NCBI GenBank assembly: GCA_022641835.1
Contig: CP048724.1
Coordinates: 310,001 to 374,000, forward strand
DNA: 64,000 bases
Source: Petasospora fabianii
Lineage: Eukaryota; Ascomycota; Saccharomycetes; Phaffomycetales; Wickerhamomycetaceae
Direction: 5' to 3'
Shown in pieces: positions 49,817-61,400 of this stretch (positions are counted from its first letter, which is position 1; each line of letters begins with the position of its first letter). Made by a program: the position numbers and the translations under genes. Under the pieces are notes generated by a model. The model did not search any database. It was not told the origin of the DNA and saw nothing but the letters and a program-made list of their open reading frames with translations.

Positions 49817-50395
49817 ATGCTTCCCATCAGAGTAGCCCTTCTCTTGATAAATCTCATAGTGGCTGTGCTTGCCCTTCCAACAAAGCAGCTCAGGTACTCT
49901 CTCATGGTGGAAAGAGAATTCCACTTCTTCAACCAGGAGTCAGTTTTCCTGAAAGATGACCTACTCCTCATCGACTCGACTAAGGAAACAGGCATAGAGA
50001 TACCACAAGAAGATTTGTTCTCCGCTCTCTTTGACAAGACCGGCCAGTTCCATCTCACAGACAAGACCCTCCACTTTTCAGACACCGGTAATCTTGAACT
50101 CACACATGACAACAACTTCGACGATGACGACAAGAAAGCCAAATCCATATTCTCCATCAAAGATGGTAAACTCTGTCATGATTCCGTCTGCTACTTCACA
50201 CTGTGTCCAGCATACAACATCGTTGGACCAGACTCTTCTGCCTTCAGCATCCACCATCCTCATCTAAATCAGGCAAACTGTGAAGGAAAGATCAAAAACA
50301 TTGAACTCGTCGTGTTGAACCAAATCGGAATGAAAGCTAAGGATTTTGAAGCCCCTGAGTTCCTCTATGATCAGGGCCACAGAAAGTTCCTTTAA
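49817..50395 (+). CDS. Secreted protein of unknown function
   Basis: 192 residues. Clear signal peptide MLPIRVALLLINLIVAVLALP; no GPI tail or membrane segment. The body reads FHFFNQESVFLKDDLLLID, GQFHLTDKTLHFSDTGNLEL, an acidic stretch FDDDDKKAK, then FSIKDGKLCHDSVCYFTLCPAYN and a fourth cysteine in QANCEGK: four cysteines in all, enough for two disulfides. The alternating short strands (GQFHLTDKTLHFSD..FSIKDGKL) resemble the repeated beta pattern of Cwp1-type proteins, a weak similarity only. Convergent with POM152. Confidence 0.7.
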   Translation: MLPIRVALLLINLIVAVLALPTKQLRYSLMVEREFHFFNQESVFLKDDLLLIDSTKETGIEIPQEDLFSALFDKTGQFHLTDKTLHFSDTGNLELTHDNNFDDDDKKAKSIFSIKDGKLCHDSVCYFTLCPAYNIVGPDSSAFSIHHPHLNQANCEGKIKNIELVVLNQIGMKAKDFEAPEFLYDQGHRKFL

Positions 50396-50742
50396 TCAAG
50401 TCACAATACGAACTTCATCGCAATATTTCAGACGCTTCATTGACGATGTAATCTGTTGTTACGTCGAATCTTAGGATTGGACCTACACATCATTTATACC
50501 CCACCAACCTTTAACGATCCTTACGACTTTTACACTGCATAACCACTCTTTAATCTAATTTACAACACTTGCATTCACACAGTCAACTTCCACAAGTCGT
50601 AGCATCACTATCTTATGCATGCCCCCCCAGCACTACTCTCTCTTAGTAATCAAAGTAGATAGATATCAATTAGTAGTATACAGTGGTTCGTAACATTTTT
50701 TTTTGTTCAATTTTTTCTTTTTCTTTTTTGGATCACTCAGCT
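50396..50742. other. Convergent 3' region
   Basis: 347 bp between the secreted protein and POM152 stops; AT-rich with a C-run (about 50624) and T-runs near 50700-50730. No gene. Confidence 0.5.
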
Positions 50743-53700
50743 TCACTCGTTTCTAGCAACACAATAAGCATCAGAAACTTCAATAGCCTCATAAGTACCT
50801 TGCAAGCTCGTCAAAACCCTATACTCATGTGTGTAGATATCCGCAACCTTATGCGTCTCAACAACCTGCGTCTTCTTCTTTCCTCTTCTCACCTCAACCT
50901 CTTCTGTACGCACATATGTGAGTGTGAATGGTGGTGTGCCTTCAAACGAGAAAATAATCTCAGCCTGGTCACCTTCATGGATATCCTGGATGATAGAATC
51001 ACCTTGAGAAACTTCAACAGATGGGATTGGATGCACTGGGATCGAGAGTCTCTCGGACTGTTCAAAGTTCTCTGGAAGCGTCAAGTTCACAACACAGTTG
51101 GATGAAGAGTCCTCGATAGATCTAATAGAGATAGTTCCAGGTTCAGAAGCCAAACGCACAAATTGAGTCGATTGTTCAGTGGTCTTGAGTTGAAGGCCAT
51201 TGAAATCATAGACAATCGTGAATGGTGCCGTTCCGATGAGCTGATAGCCAACGTGGTCTCCAACACAATAGTTAGCACTGGAATCGAGCTGATGGATCTT
51301 TGGGGTATCGGTGATAGAGATGGAAATGTAGTTGTTGTCTGCAAATTCATCACGGAAACAACCATCTGCATCAACAATCTTGACTATTGTCACCAGGTGG
51401 TTACCAAGCTTTAAGTCACGATAGAGCTCTTTGAAATCAGAAGTTGAATCAATGTTGTTCAAAGTGACATACTCAGACTTTGAACTACTCTCATGGAAGA
51501 CTTCGAATGTGATACTGAATGGCGAGGCACCCTCAAGTTTCAAGCCAATTGGTTCAAGCACAGAAGGCTCCAACAAGTTGGTTGTGCATGTTCTGTAAGA
51601 TTTTCTTTTGCTTTTGAATGAACCATTTGGAGAGGCGTTAGCTTGCTGTTTCACCACAATCTCATCAGGTCTGTGATGTATCATCTCAAGGTCCTGTTTA
51701 GAGTAGATTGCATCAGAGACACGAGTGATGAAGTATTTGTACTCACCACCCTTATCGTTAGGCAATATCAAAGAAGCAAACTTGGTGGCGACAGACAAGG
51801 ACTTGGAAACACGGCGTTTATCAGGCGAAACAATAGTATAATCAACAACAAAAGGTGGTGAGCCTTGAAGGACCAAATCAATGGAGTCCTCCTGATACTG
51901 ACAGACGCTCTTCTTCTCGAAAACGTTGGAGCTGACCTTAGTGATTTTACCCTGTTCAGCAATGGAGACAGTTGGCTTTGGAAGATAGGAAATCTCAAAC
52001 ACATCAGAAGCACCAACGATACCAGAACACTGAGAGTCTTTAACGGACTTCAACTTGTAAACACCAGCCTTGGAAACACTGATAGATGACTTATGAGTGC
52101 CTCTAAAGTTGCTTTGGTGACTGGAAATAAAGTTACCATCAAAGTCGTAGAGATCGTAACTGACCTCAAAGGAGCCATCACCGAGCAATCTCAATGGAAG
52201 ATCAAGAGAGTCACCTTCCTTGATCTTCAACTTGTTACTCTTCTCCTGAGTACCGAAACTAACAGATGGAAGCTCACGTCTTACCTTGATATTGGCATCA
52301 GCACCATTCAAGTTGACCAAACAGCCAGTGTTATCTTCAACTGCGGTCAAAGACACAATGTACTCACCACCAATCTTGAACTCTGGTGTCTTGATGTCAA
52401 ATTTGTTAGATTTGATATCCTTCACAGTGTATGGAGTTCTCTTGTTTGTCAATGTTTCAATGATGTCATAGTCCAAGGTGAATGGTGCTTCACCTTTCAA
52501 ACTCACAGGCACAGTAGCACCAATACCAAGACAGAGATGCTTGAAGTACTTCGGGTCGGCAAGCTCAGCATTCGACTTGACTCTCATTGAGGTGGTGAAC
52601 GTGTAGTCGGAGGATGGGTCAAGAGTGATTGGATCGGAGTAAACACTGTCGCGTAAACTTGTGAAGGCAATCTCATAGCTGCCTTCCATTGATGGTTCGT
52701 AGGTGAAGCGGTATCTTGTACCCTGGGAGTGGATATTCTTGGTACTGTGTAACAAACGTTTGTCGTTCTGAATACGATAAACTTTTTGCTCAAGGCTAAA
52801 TGGTGGGGTACCAACAAAGGAGAGGTCGAACACGAGGCCGACTTGACCAACGCAGGAGTCAGTGACTGGCTTAGACACAACAGTCAACTGTGGGACAACT
52901 GGCAATGAGACAGACACAGAAGAACGGCCGTTGATGAGGGCTGTGCAAAACTTGGACTTGACAGAAACCAAAGTATAAGTACCTGGGGCCTCAACCTTGA
53001 ACTCGTCATTAGAGTCTTTGAAAACGTGCTTAATCGTCTCAGTCTTGGACTCATCTTCACTGACAAACTTAATCTCGGCCTCAAATGGACCCGACTCCTC
53101 ATCAGAGTGGTCAATGGCAAGGAAGAGAGATCTCTTAGTAGCGGTCTTCTCATTCACTCTCTCATCCAAATGGACCTTTGGCAAATCGTGAGAGAAGAAG
53201 CTTTGTGAAAGACCGTACTTCTTGAAAAGATCGTCGTTGTCCTTCAAGTACTCAGCATAGTTAACAACATTTCCAAGACCGTCAACAATCTCATCAATTC
53301 TGAATGTGTAGTCACCGACGTGGTTCACTGGATTTTCCAACTCAACATCAACCACCTGAGTCTTGGCCCAAGATAAGTCACTCAAGTGCTCTCTAGAGAT
53401 CATCTTTGTGCTGGTATAACTCAACAGTGGACTCTGGAAGAACTCAGGCTGCAAGGACTGGTCGTTGAACTCTTGGACATCGTGGTTGATGAGCTTCTTG
53501 TATTTCAACTTGAGAGGTGGGACACCTTCAATGCTGAATTTAACATTGTAGGACTCACCAAGGCACTTATCAGCGGCGAGCTTGTCAAAGTTCTTGATCT
53601 CAGCAGTTGGACAGTATGGAACAATAAGTGGGGAGCGATACGTCCTCAAGCCAACCTTCTTAGAGTCGGCAGCCTGTGTGATCTCATAAAGGCCAGTGGA

Positions 53701-54621
53701 CTTGATTGGGAGGTTGAGATAGTGAATGTTTGGACCAGAAATAGTGTCTCTCTCGTAAAGCGAGTTGACGTTTCTGCTGTCAAATCTCTTGATGTCCTTT
53801 TTAGTGTAGTTCATGTAGACTGGGGTATTGGTGTCAAAGTCGGTGTATTTGACCTGGAGGAAATCAATTTCAGAACTAGAGTTGAGTCTTATTGGTACAT
53901 TTAGCTGGTATGTGGAAGCATCTGGCTGTAAACAGAAGCTGTCCTGGAATGGGTTCAGTTGAAGTGTATTCTCTGGAAGGATTTTGATTGTGTGAGAGCC
54001 CTTAAAGTGTTTTCCAGTATCAAGCTTACCAACCTTGACGGAGCTACCTAAGACTGTGAGATCCTTACTGGTGAGTTTCTTCCATGAAGCTAGCAGCACA
54101 GAAGTTATAGGGAAACTCATTTCGCTGGCAAGGAACAAGTTGACGAGGATCATGGTGATGATCTGCAGCATGACGAGGGGTCTCTTAAATGTGAGCGATG
54201 GGATTCTCAATGCAGGAAGGAAGTAGATGAGTGCCGAGTCGTAGACAATGTGCTTTGTGATGAAATTGAAATGCTGACTTGGAAATGCAATGCCCAACAG
54301 TGGTGAGATTGGGAGGTTGTTCTTGAAGAGGATGAGATCGTACAGCTTGTACGCTTGACTGATGGCGATGAGAGCGAGCACGAACGCCCTTTGGGACCCG
54401 ACATCCAATATTGTGGTCGGGATCAGCGGCTGCTGTGTATTAAGGAACACTTTTGGTACCTCAGATGTCTTGGTCTCCTCTGTCTTTACGGTAGAACGAC
54501 GCGGTCTATCACGCTCAAGCTCTTCCTTAGCGAGACGTTGACGCAGTGATCCCGGCGTGCCGGCGTAACCCACGGGCTGCCCGTACAACTCACTGAGTCG
54601 TTGTCGTCTGGATCTCTCCAT
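50743..54621 (-). CDS. POM152: Nuclear pore membrane ring nucleoporin Pom152
   Basis: 1292 residues (S. cerevisiae 1337). Integral membrane protein forming the lumenal ring of the nuclear pore. The short basic N-terminus (MERSRRQRLSELYG) is followed by hydrophobic segments within residues about 85-190 (ALIAISQAYKLYDLILF, IVYDSALIYFLPAL, MLQIITMILVNLFL). The remaining lumenal part consists of Ig/cadherin-like repeats with the recurring motif PPF-(T/S)-x-x-Y (GTPPFSLEQKV, GEAPFTLDYDI, GSPPFVVDYTI, GTAPFTIVYDF, GTPPFTLTYV). The ATG at 54621 is the first in frame; codons upstream to 54645 lack one. Divergent from SMF3. Confidence 0.95.
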   Translation of the reverse strand: MERSRRQRLSELYGQPVGYAGTPGSLRQRLAKEELERDRPRRSTVKTEETKTSEVPKVFLNTQQPLIPTTILDVGSQRAFVLALIAISQAYKLYDLILFKNNLPISPLLGIAFPSQHFNFITKHIVYDSALIYFLPALRIPSLTFKRPLVMLQIITMILVNLFLASEMSFPITSVLLASWKKLTSKDLTVLGSSVKVGKLDTGKHFKGSHTIKILPENTLQLNPFQDSFCLQPDASTYQLNVPIRLNSSSEIDFLQVKYTDFDTNTPVYMNYTKKDIKRFDSRNVNSLYERDTISGPNIHYLNLPIKSTGLYEITQAADSKKVGLRTYRSPLIVPYCPTAEIKNFDKLAADKCLGESYNVKFSIEGVPPLKLKYKKLINHDVQEFNDQSLQPEFFQSPLLSYTSTKMISREHLSDLSWAKTQVVDVELENPVNHVGDYTFRIDEIVDGLGNVVNYAEYLKDNDDLFKKYGLSQSFFSHDLPKVHLDERVNEKTATKRSLFLAIDHSDEESGPFEAEIKFVSEDESKTETIKHVFKDSNDEFKVEAPGTYTLVSVKSKFCTALINGRSSVSVSLPVVPQLTVVSKPVTDSCVGQVGLVFDLSFVGTPPFSLEQKVYRIQNDKRLLHSTKNIHSQGTRYRFTYEPSMEGSYEIAFTSLRDSVYSDPITLDPSSDYTFTTSMRVKSNAELADPKYFKHLCLGIGATVPVSLKGEAPFTLDYDIIETLTNKRTPYTVKDIKSNKFDIKTPEFKIGGEYIVSLTAVEDNTGCLVNLNGADANIKVRRELPSVSFGTQEKSNKLKIKEGDSLDLPLRLLGDGSFEVSYDLYDFDGNFISSHQSNFRGTHKSSISVSKAGVYKLKSVKDSQCSGIVGASDVFEISYLPKPTVSIAEQGKITKVSSNVFEKKSVCQYQEDSIDLVLQGSPPFVVDYTIVSPDKRRVSKSLSVATKFASLILPNDKGGEYKYFITRVSDAIYSKQDLEMIHHRPDEIVVKQQANASPNGSFKSKRKSYRTCTTNLLEPSVLEPIGLKLEGASPFSITFEVFHESSSKSEYVTLNNIDSTSDFKELYRDLKLGNHLVTIVKIVDADGCFRDEFADNNYISISITDTPKIHQLDSSANYCVGDHVGYQLIGTAPFTIVYDFNGLQLKTTEQSTQFVRLASEPGTISIRSIEDSSSNCVVNLTLPENFEQSERLSIPVHPIPSVEVSQGDSIIQDIHEGDQAEIIFSFEGTPPFTLTYVRTEEVEVRRGKKKTQVVETHKVADIYTHEYRVLTSLQGTYEAIEVSDAYCVARNE

Positions 54622-54901
54622 TATTATGTACGAGGGCCTGCTCAATTGGTGTCAAATGCAATAGCACTGGAAAGATGAGCTCCAAGAGACAAGATCCAGC
54701 TTGTTGACACTTTGATTTTTTTTGCCCTGTGCAAAAAACACACCAAAACATCCTTAAACGGAAGTTTCCTGTTTCGGAATATAACCTCGCGGCTCTCGAA
54801 TTCCGTGATGGCGATTTATACGTGGAGCAACGTCTTCTCTCTCCCTTCCAAGGTTTATTGTATCATTAAAACCTTGAATCAACTCGCAGAAGTCTTCACA
54901 A
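54622..54901. promoter_or_regulatory. Divergent POM152-SMF3 promoter
   Basis: 280-bp shared upstream region. A T-run (54715-54722) and CAAAAAACACACC motif are visible; no named site is certain. Confidence 0.35.
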
Positions 54902-56365
54902 ATGGGGATTGTTCAGCAGCTGTCACCACACATCGTGCGGAAGGTCCTTTCGAAGTACCTGAAGTTCGTGGGGCCCGGTATCATGGTTTCGGTCGCATAT
55001 ATGGACCCTGGTAATTACTCCACATCGGTTTCGGGAGGTGCCAACTACCAGTACAAGCTGCTCTTTGCAGTGTTTATCTCCAACATCTTTGCGGTTATAT
55101 TGCAGAGTCTTTGTATCAAGCTCGGATCTGTGACTGGTCTTGATCTTGCTCAGAATTGCCGCAAGCACCTCTCCAAGAGACTCAACCTCATACTCTACTT
55201 CTTGGCTGAGCTCGCCATCATCGCCACAGATCTCGCTGAAGTTGTCGGAACGGCAATTGCTCTGGAGATTTTGTTCAATATACCTCTCGAATACGGTGTG
55301 GTCTTGACAGTGCTAGATGTGCTCATCATTCTCATTGCATACAACACAGAGTCCAACTCAATGAGAAGTGTACGAGGATTTGAGATGTTTGTCTCTATTT
55401 TTGTCTTCCTAACAGTCGGTTGTTTCGTTATGGAGCTTTTCAGAATCGATGTTCCAAACAAATGGGAAGTCTATCGTGGCTTCTTCCCTTCAAAGGAGCT
55501 CACTGAAGAGAAGGGTACATACCTTGCGCTTGGTATCCTCGGTGCCACTGTTATGCCCCACTCACTCTATCTCGGATCGTCTTTGGTGCAACCAAGACTT
55601 TCAGAGTACGATCAAAAGAATAATAGCGAGAGAGTTGACCCTAAAAGACCATCAGTCCAGGCAATTGAGTACTCACTAAAGTATTCCTATGCTGAACTTA
55701 TCATCTCACTCTTCTTCATTGCTACTTTCGTCAACTCTGCCATTTTAATTGTTGCAGGTGCCACACTGTATGGTCAGCCAGACGCAGATGATGCTGACCT
55801 TTTATCTATCTATGAAATGCTTACAAGGTACATCTCGCCAGCTGCTGGTCTCATCTTTGCCCTTGCAATGTTGTTCAGTGGACAGAGTGCAGGTATTGTC
55901 TGTACCATGGCTGGCCAAATTGTTAGTGAGGGATTCATCGAATGGTCGTTCTCCCCATGGGTCAGAAGAATCGTCACCAGACTCATTGCTATTGCTCCTT
56001 GTCTTGTGGTTACGCTCACTATGGGAAGAAAGGGAATTGCTGATATATTAAATGGTAGTCAAGTTGTCCTGTCCATGATCTTACCGTTTGTTTCTGCTCC
56101 ACTGATCTACTTCACATGTAAGAAGGAGTTCATGCAAGTTGATGTCCTCGATCAGGGAGGTAACGGCGAAGCTGAACACCTCGTGACTGATGATAGCCCA
56201 AGCTATGCTGCTGCTGGTCAGCCTGCCTTTAGATCTAAGAAAACCAAGGATTATACCAACGGTACATTCCTCGCATACGCCGGTATCATCACATGGGCCA
56301 CCATTGGATTCTTAAACTTCTATCTCATCATTTCATTTGCACTCGGCAAGGATGTTCATTTTTGA
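54902..56365 (+). CDS. SMF3: NRAMP divalent metal transporter, Smf3 type
   Basis: 487 residues. Proton-coupled Fe2+/Mn2+ exporter from the vacuole lumen. The metal-site motifs are DPGN (VAYMDPGNYSTSVSGGA, TM1) and MPHS (GATVMPHSLYLGSSLV, TM6). The family loop GQSAGIVCTMAGQIVSEGF is also present. About eleven transmembrane helices. The short N-terminus with no long cytosolic extension, AIIATDLAEVVGTAIAL, and the C-terminus ALGKDVHF match Smf3 much better than Smf1/Smf2. Confidence 0.94.
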   Translation: MGIVQQLSPHIVRKVLSKYLKFVGPGIMVSVAYMDPGNYSTSVSGGANYQYKLLFAVFISNIFAVILQSLCIKLGSVTGLDLAQNCRKHLSKRLNLILYFLAELAIIATDLAEVVGTAIALEILFNIPLEYGVVLTVLDVLIILIAYNTESNSMRSVRGFEMFVSIFVFLTVGCFVMELFRIDVPNKWEVYRGFFPSKELTEEKGTYLALGILGATVMPHSLYLGSSLVQPRLSEYDQKNNSERVDPKRPSVQAIEYSLKYSYAELIISLFFIATFVNSAILIVAGATLYGQPDADDADLLSIYEMLTRYISPAAGLIFALAMLFSGQSAGIVCTMAGQIVSEGFIEWSFSPWVRRIVTRLIAIAPCLVVTLTMGRKGIADILNGSQVVLSMILPFVSAPLIYFTCKKEFMQVDVLDQGGNGEAEHLVTDDSPSYAAAGQPAFRSKKTKDYTNGTFLAYAGIITWATIGFLNFYLIISFALGKDVHF

Positions 56366-56550
56366 ATAGCATCTGATCAAGCAGAGGAAGCACAGAGCCA
56401 TTGACATACACTAACCGTGCAGCTACATGCATGTAGTAAACAACTTTATAGAATACAGTCATTACATTGAAACAACTAAAGATAAAAACAGTCACCAGCG
56501 CCACCCGTACTATATAAAGTCAACTAAAGTCAACCTCAAAAATGGATCGT

Positions 56551-58195
56551 TCATCTCACTCTCTTTTGATACTTTCTCTTTTGAGGTTGTGTGTTCTGTT
56601 GAGCCACTGGTAATGTACCTGGATAGATAAACTGTTCCACTGGCAAAAGTGCTGATGGTTTCACATCTGGGACAGTGTCCTGCACGTAAATGATCTCCTT
56701 GAGAAGTCTTGAGCATGTGTAATACACCTTCTCCTCTTCTTTTGAAGGAAGTCTCAATCCCTTTGCGTATCTCTCCTTTCTCAATGATTGAAGTTTGGCT
56801 AATTGTTTATTGAGATAATCTTGTTCCGTGGAGTTTTCAAATGCCTCAACCTCCTCTTCTTCGATGTCATTCTGTGGTGACCATTCGTACAAGTTGAAAA
56901 AATCGTCTTTACTTAGTTCTCCATATGTCTCGTCAATGGCGGTGTCCTCAGTGATTTGGGTCGCATCTGTACCATTGACATCTTCACTTGCAATATCTTG
57001 TGTGGAGGCACTGGCCTCAACGGAGTCGGTCATAACATCATCCTTCGGAGCCACTTCTTTTCTCCATTTTTCAAGTTTCTTGTGACCAATGGTTTCGAGC
57101 CAAAGGCGGCTCTTATCAGCAGAGGACACAACAAACATTTGTTCATCAACAAGTGGGGCAAAACTTTGCAAGTCACTTGTCTCGAGCCACTTGGAAGTAG
57201 GTAGCGAGTACCAATTTGGATGTAGGAACCTACTCAAGATTTCACCTGATTGTGCGTTTGCCTGAGGGAGTCTTGTGATGTGTGGTGAGAGGTCACCTAA
57301 TGGACCCGATGTTGCTGATGTTGTTGTTGGGATAACTTTCGTGGACTGGACATTATCAGGAAGAATCACTTGTCTTTCATCCAGGGCCGAGCGTTCGTTC
57401 AAGGATGTGAATACTGGGATGTTGTTTTGTGTGAGTACGACATAGGCCTCGGAATGACCAATGTTGTAAGATGTGCTGATTCTATCAAAGTCAGCCGTTA
57501 GCATCTCTTCGAATCCGGACGCTTCGTGCTTCTCTGATTGAGTCTCGCTGGAGGCCTTTAGCTCATCGATTGTGATATGGAGACGGTAGCATTCTCTGAG
57601 GAAAAGCTCAGTGGAGAACTTGTAAAAGCGATCAACTTCAACGTAGTCCTTGGAGCCAATTTCCAAGCTGTTGATCTGGATGTAGGCCACCACCAGGAGG
57701 TCATGGTAGAGTTGATATGGTCTTGTATAAAGCGAATTGTTATGTTTCTCTAAGATGGTAGTCTTGGCGAAGTCGTTGTTGGATGTGATGTACTGGTTGT
57801 ATGCTGATGTGATAGCGAGTGGTTCGGGCTCGAAGAGATCGGCCGGGATCTCTGTCAAGAGGACTTCCTTCTTGTCAGCACTGCAAACTTGTGTTAGTAT
57901 ATTGGTGTCGGTGTGTGTGTGTGTGTGTGTGGGGACTATCTCACCCCAGGAGGAAACTGTTTGTGAACATACCTTGTGAGCACATCGATGACGGCCTGAA
58001 GAGTCTGCTTGAAGACCTGAGTCGGCTTTCCTAGTTGCATTGTGTTAGTGCATCGCGGAGAAAGAGAGACGCGTTAGCGGGCTTAGGTCTTCGAGGAGCT
58101 AGCTTCTGATCCAATGCGCTAAAAAGCGCCCCTAAAAAGCCTGCGCGTGTGTTGTCAGTGGTAAACTTACCCGCTTTGGAACCGTTTCTCGCCAT
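56551..58195 (-). CDS. RSC58: RSC chromatin-remodelling subunit Rsc58 (two introns)
   Basis: 470 residues from exons 58195-58171, 58030-57973 and 57880-56551. Introns: GTAAGT...CACTAACACAATGCAACTAG and GTATGT...ACTAACACAAGTTTGCAG; a (GT)n tract lies in the second. N-terminus MARNGSKAGKPTQVFKQTLQAVIDVLTSADKKE. Matches to yeast Rsc58 as I remember it: VDRFYKFSTELFLRECYRL (bromodomain-like helical region), RFLHPNWYSLPTSKWLE, SRLWLETIGHKKLEKW, LYEWSPQNDIEEEEVEAFENST and LRKERYAKGLRLPSKEEEKVYY; basic C-terminus (PQKRKYQKRVR). It belongs to the RSC complex that positions nucleosomes at promoters. Convergent with SMF3. Confidence 0.9.
57909..57931. repeat. (GT)n microsatellite in RSC58 intron 2
   Basis: About eleven GT units on the + strand, inside the second intron of RSC58. 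Confidence 0.9.
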
Positions 58196-58452
58196 TTTTG
58201 CTCGTGCGTCCAACTGCGCTGCGTTGTTGTTTGTTTCTTCACTGATCCAAGTCTTCGTGCTTTCACGTCTTCGACTTCGTTTTCGTTGGCAGCTAATAAT
58301 TCATGGGAAAAGCGCGAAAATAAGGGAAAATGGCCGGATGTGGTAAGTTACTAAAAAGAGAGATAACTCTTCCTTTGGGTTATCTACTTGTTTTCTACAA
58401 CCAAACAGTCTCTCTTTATCATAGTCGTGAAACATACATTATAATTATGTGA

Positions 58453-61400
58453 TCATTCGTTGACCCACTTTCCATTGACACGGTTCTGGATAACCTTGAG
58501 TGGCTTCAGATCCCAGCCAACTCCACCGTTGCCAATCAGAGCACCATATCTTGGAACAACATAACACTCTCTCTTGGTAGATGTGAGCAGCTTTGGAGCA
58601 TATGGAGGTCCTAATGGCTTCGAGTATGTGATCATGCCACTATTCTTGGCAACATTGGCAAGTCCAACAGCAGTTATATTGCAAAGAGATCTCATTCTGC
58701 GTTTTGGAAGAGTAGAAGAGTCAGGGTTGTTGTTGGCACCCATTGTGACAGATTCATAAACGATGTAGGAAGGTGGGACTTCACCTGTTGTGCACATGAT
58801 CGACGAAGGGTGAATGTAGACAAATGGAGAATCTCCGTCTTCATCACCCTTGGTTGGAGTCACGGAAACGTATGGGATGTTTGTGATGTCAGTCTTGCTT
58901 GTGAGCTTGGTGTCTGGGTCAATGAGATCTGCTCTAATGGCAACATGGTCCACAAATCCAGCAGCGACAACCTGCTTCAAAAGCTTGACCTGCTCATCCT
59001 TTGGCAAACCAACCTTCAGGTCCTTCTCTGTGACATTGGCCGCAACATTCTCCTTGGTGGTGAGAGACTTGACGATGTAGGTCACCTGCTTTCTGAGCTT
59101 CTTGATTTCCTCCATGATCTTCGGTCTCAAGAAATTACCACTCAAGAAGTCATCCTGTTTCTCCATCTTGACCCAGTCAAAGGCACAAACAACACTCAAA
59201 ACTCTCAACACATCACTGTACTTGTCCAACTTGCCAAACATTTGTCTCGACGAATAGTACTTGGAACGAAGCTTACGCTTGGCCTCAACATCTCTCAGGT
59301 CTTCTGGCTCCTGCTCAACTTCTTCTCCTTCCTCATCATGCACAACCTTCTTCACCTCAGCAATACCGAGCTCATTCTCGTTAATAAATGGATCACCAAC
59401 TGATAAGGCAGAGACAATGGCAACAACATATGGCATACATCCCCTCTGATTACCTAGCATCAGCATCTTGGCGAAACGTGGACTCATTGGGAATAAACTC
59501 ATGTTTTTACCAAGTTCAGTGATTTTGTTTTCCTGCGTAAGAGCACCAAGAACTTGCAATAGCTTCTCAGCCTTGTGTAATTGGAGTCTCTCTGGCGGTG
59601 TTGGGAATGGGAAATTGACAACCTGATGAATACCCATACTCTTCATCGTCAATACAACACTCTCAATTGGCATTCTCAAAATCTCAGGAATAGAGAACTG
59701 TGGGAAATCTCTTTCGAACACAGCTGAGGAATACAATCTATAACAGTGTCCAGGACCTGTACGACCAGCTCTACCAGCTCTCTGGTTGGCACTGGCCTTA
59801 CTGACCCAATCAATCTCATAACTTTGAACACCTGTAGTCATATCATACTTTCTCTCTTTCGATCTTCCGGCATCAACGACATATCTGATACCTGGAATAG
59901 TCAAAGAGGTCTCTGCAACGTTAGTGGCCACGATACAAAGACGAGAACCCTTTGGTGGATCGTTGAACACCTTCATTTGCTCCTTGGTAGGCAAAAGAGA
60001 GTACAATGGCAAGACATAGAGCGGATCTCTATCAGTTTGACCCTCTTCCAAAGTCTCATCGAAACCTTCCTCCTCATCATCACCATCTAAGTCGGAAATA
60101 TCACCATCATCAATCTCCTCACCATCATCGTTGACCTTGACACTGAAATCAATATCTTCAGCTTCAGTGTCAGCATGCTTAGCACTGATACGCACATCAG
60201 CGATTTCATCATCTTCTAGAGAGTGGGAAGACTTGATCCCCTTCTTCTTCTTTTCTGGGAATGGGAATTCATTTCTGAGACGCTTAACAAGACCCGTGAT
60301 TTCATTCTGGCCTGTCATGAAGATCAAAATACCACCAGGTGGCAGCTTCTGATGAATCTTGCACGTCTTTCTGAACACCTCATCAATGTAGTTGGGCACA
60401 GTACGTTTGTTGAAGTGAATGGAAACTGGGTATTGACGGGCCTGGACTTCCAGGATTGGTGGTGGGGTTTCAAAGAGTGTGGTGTTCTCACTAAAGTCTG
60501 AGACACGAAGTGTGGCAGACATGATGATGAGTTTGAGTCTCTTGTACTTAGCTGGATTTTCATCACTGAGCTTGCGACGAAGACGAACGACACGACTGAG
60601 CATACCGATAAGAATATCGGTGTTGATATTACGCTCGTGAGCCTCATCGATGATGATGGATGAGTACTTCTCCAAGATGAAGTCGGTCATCATCTCACGG
60701 AGGAGAACACCATCTGTCATGAACTTCATCCGTGTGTTGGATTTGGTGGTGGAGTCGAAACGGATCTGATAACTGACCTTGTCACCGTGGTCACCGAGTT
60801 CGTTGGAGACACGGTTGGCCATCGACACAGCAGCAACTCTTCTTGGCTGGGTGATACCAATCATGCCCGGATTCTCTGGACTCTCTGGTGAACCATACCC
60901 GGCCTCGTAAAGGAACTGAGGAACTTGTGTGGTTTTACCGGAACCTGTCTCACCGCAAATGATGACGGTGTCGTTATGATGGATAGCCTCCATGATTCTG
61001 TGTTCTTCACCAAACACTGGTAATTGCATTCTTGTCTCCTGGATCTCATCTGGTCTATTGACAGTCACGAAGAAAGCTTTACGTTTGCTGTTCTCGTCGA
61101 TTGGGATATATTCCTCTTTCAAGTCATCTTCAAGATCTTCTGGACGCACAACACGCTCATACTTGGACGGGTCGTAGTTAGGAAGGTCGACACCATCAGC
61201 TTTCTCACGTCCCTCCAGCTTTCTGATCTGTTCATCTGCCCACTGTTTGAAATCATCAGCTCTTGCAGTGTGGGTAAATTTCCCAGTATCGAGTAGTTCT
61301 TCTTCAGATTCATCTTCGGATTCCACTTGACTTGGGGATTCTTCATCCTCGGAGGCATTATTGTCGTCTTCTTGTTCCACATCCTCGTCAATGGACTCGA

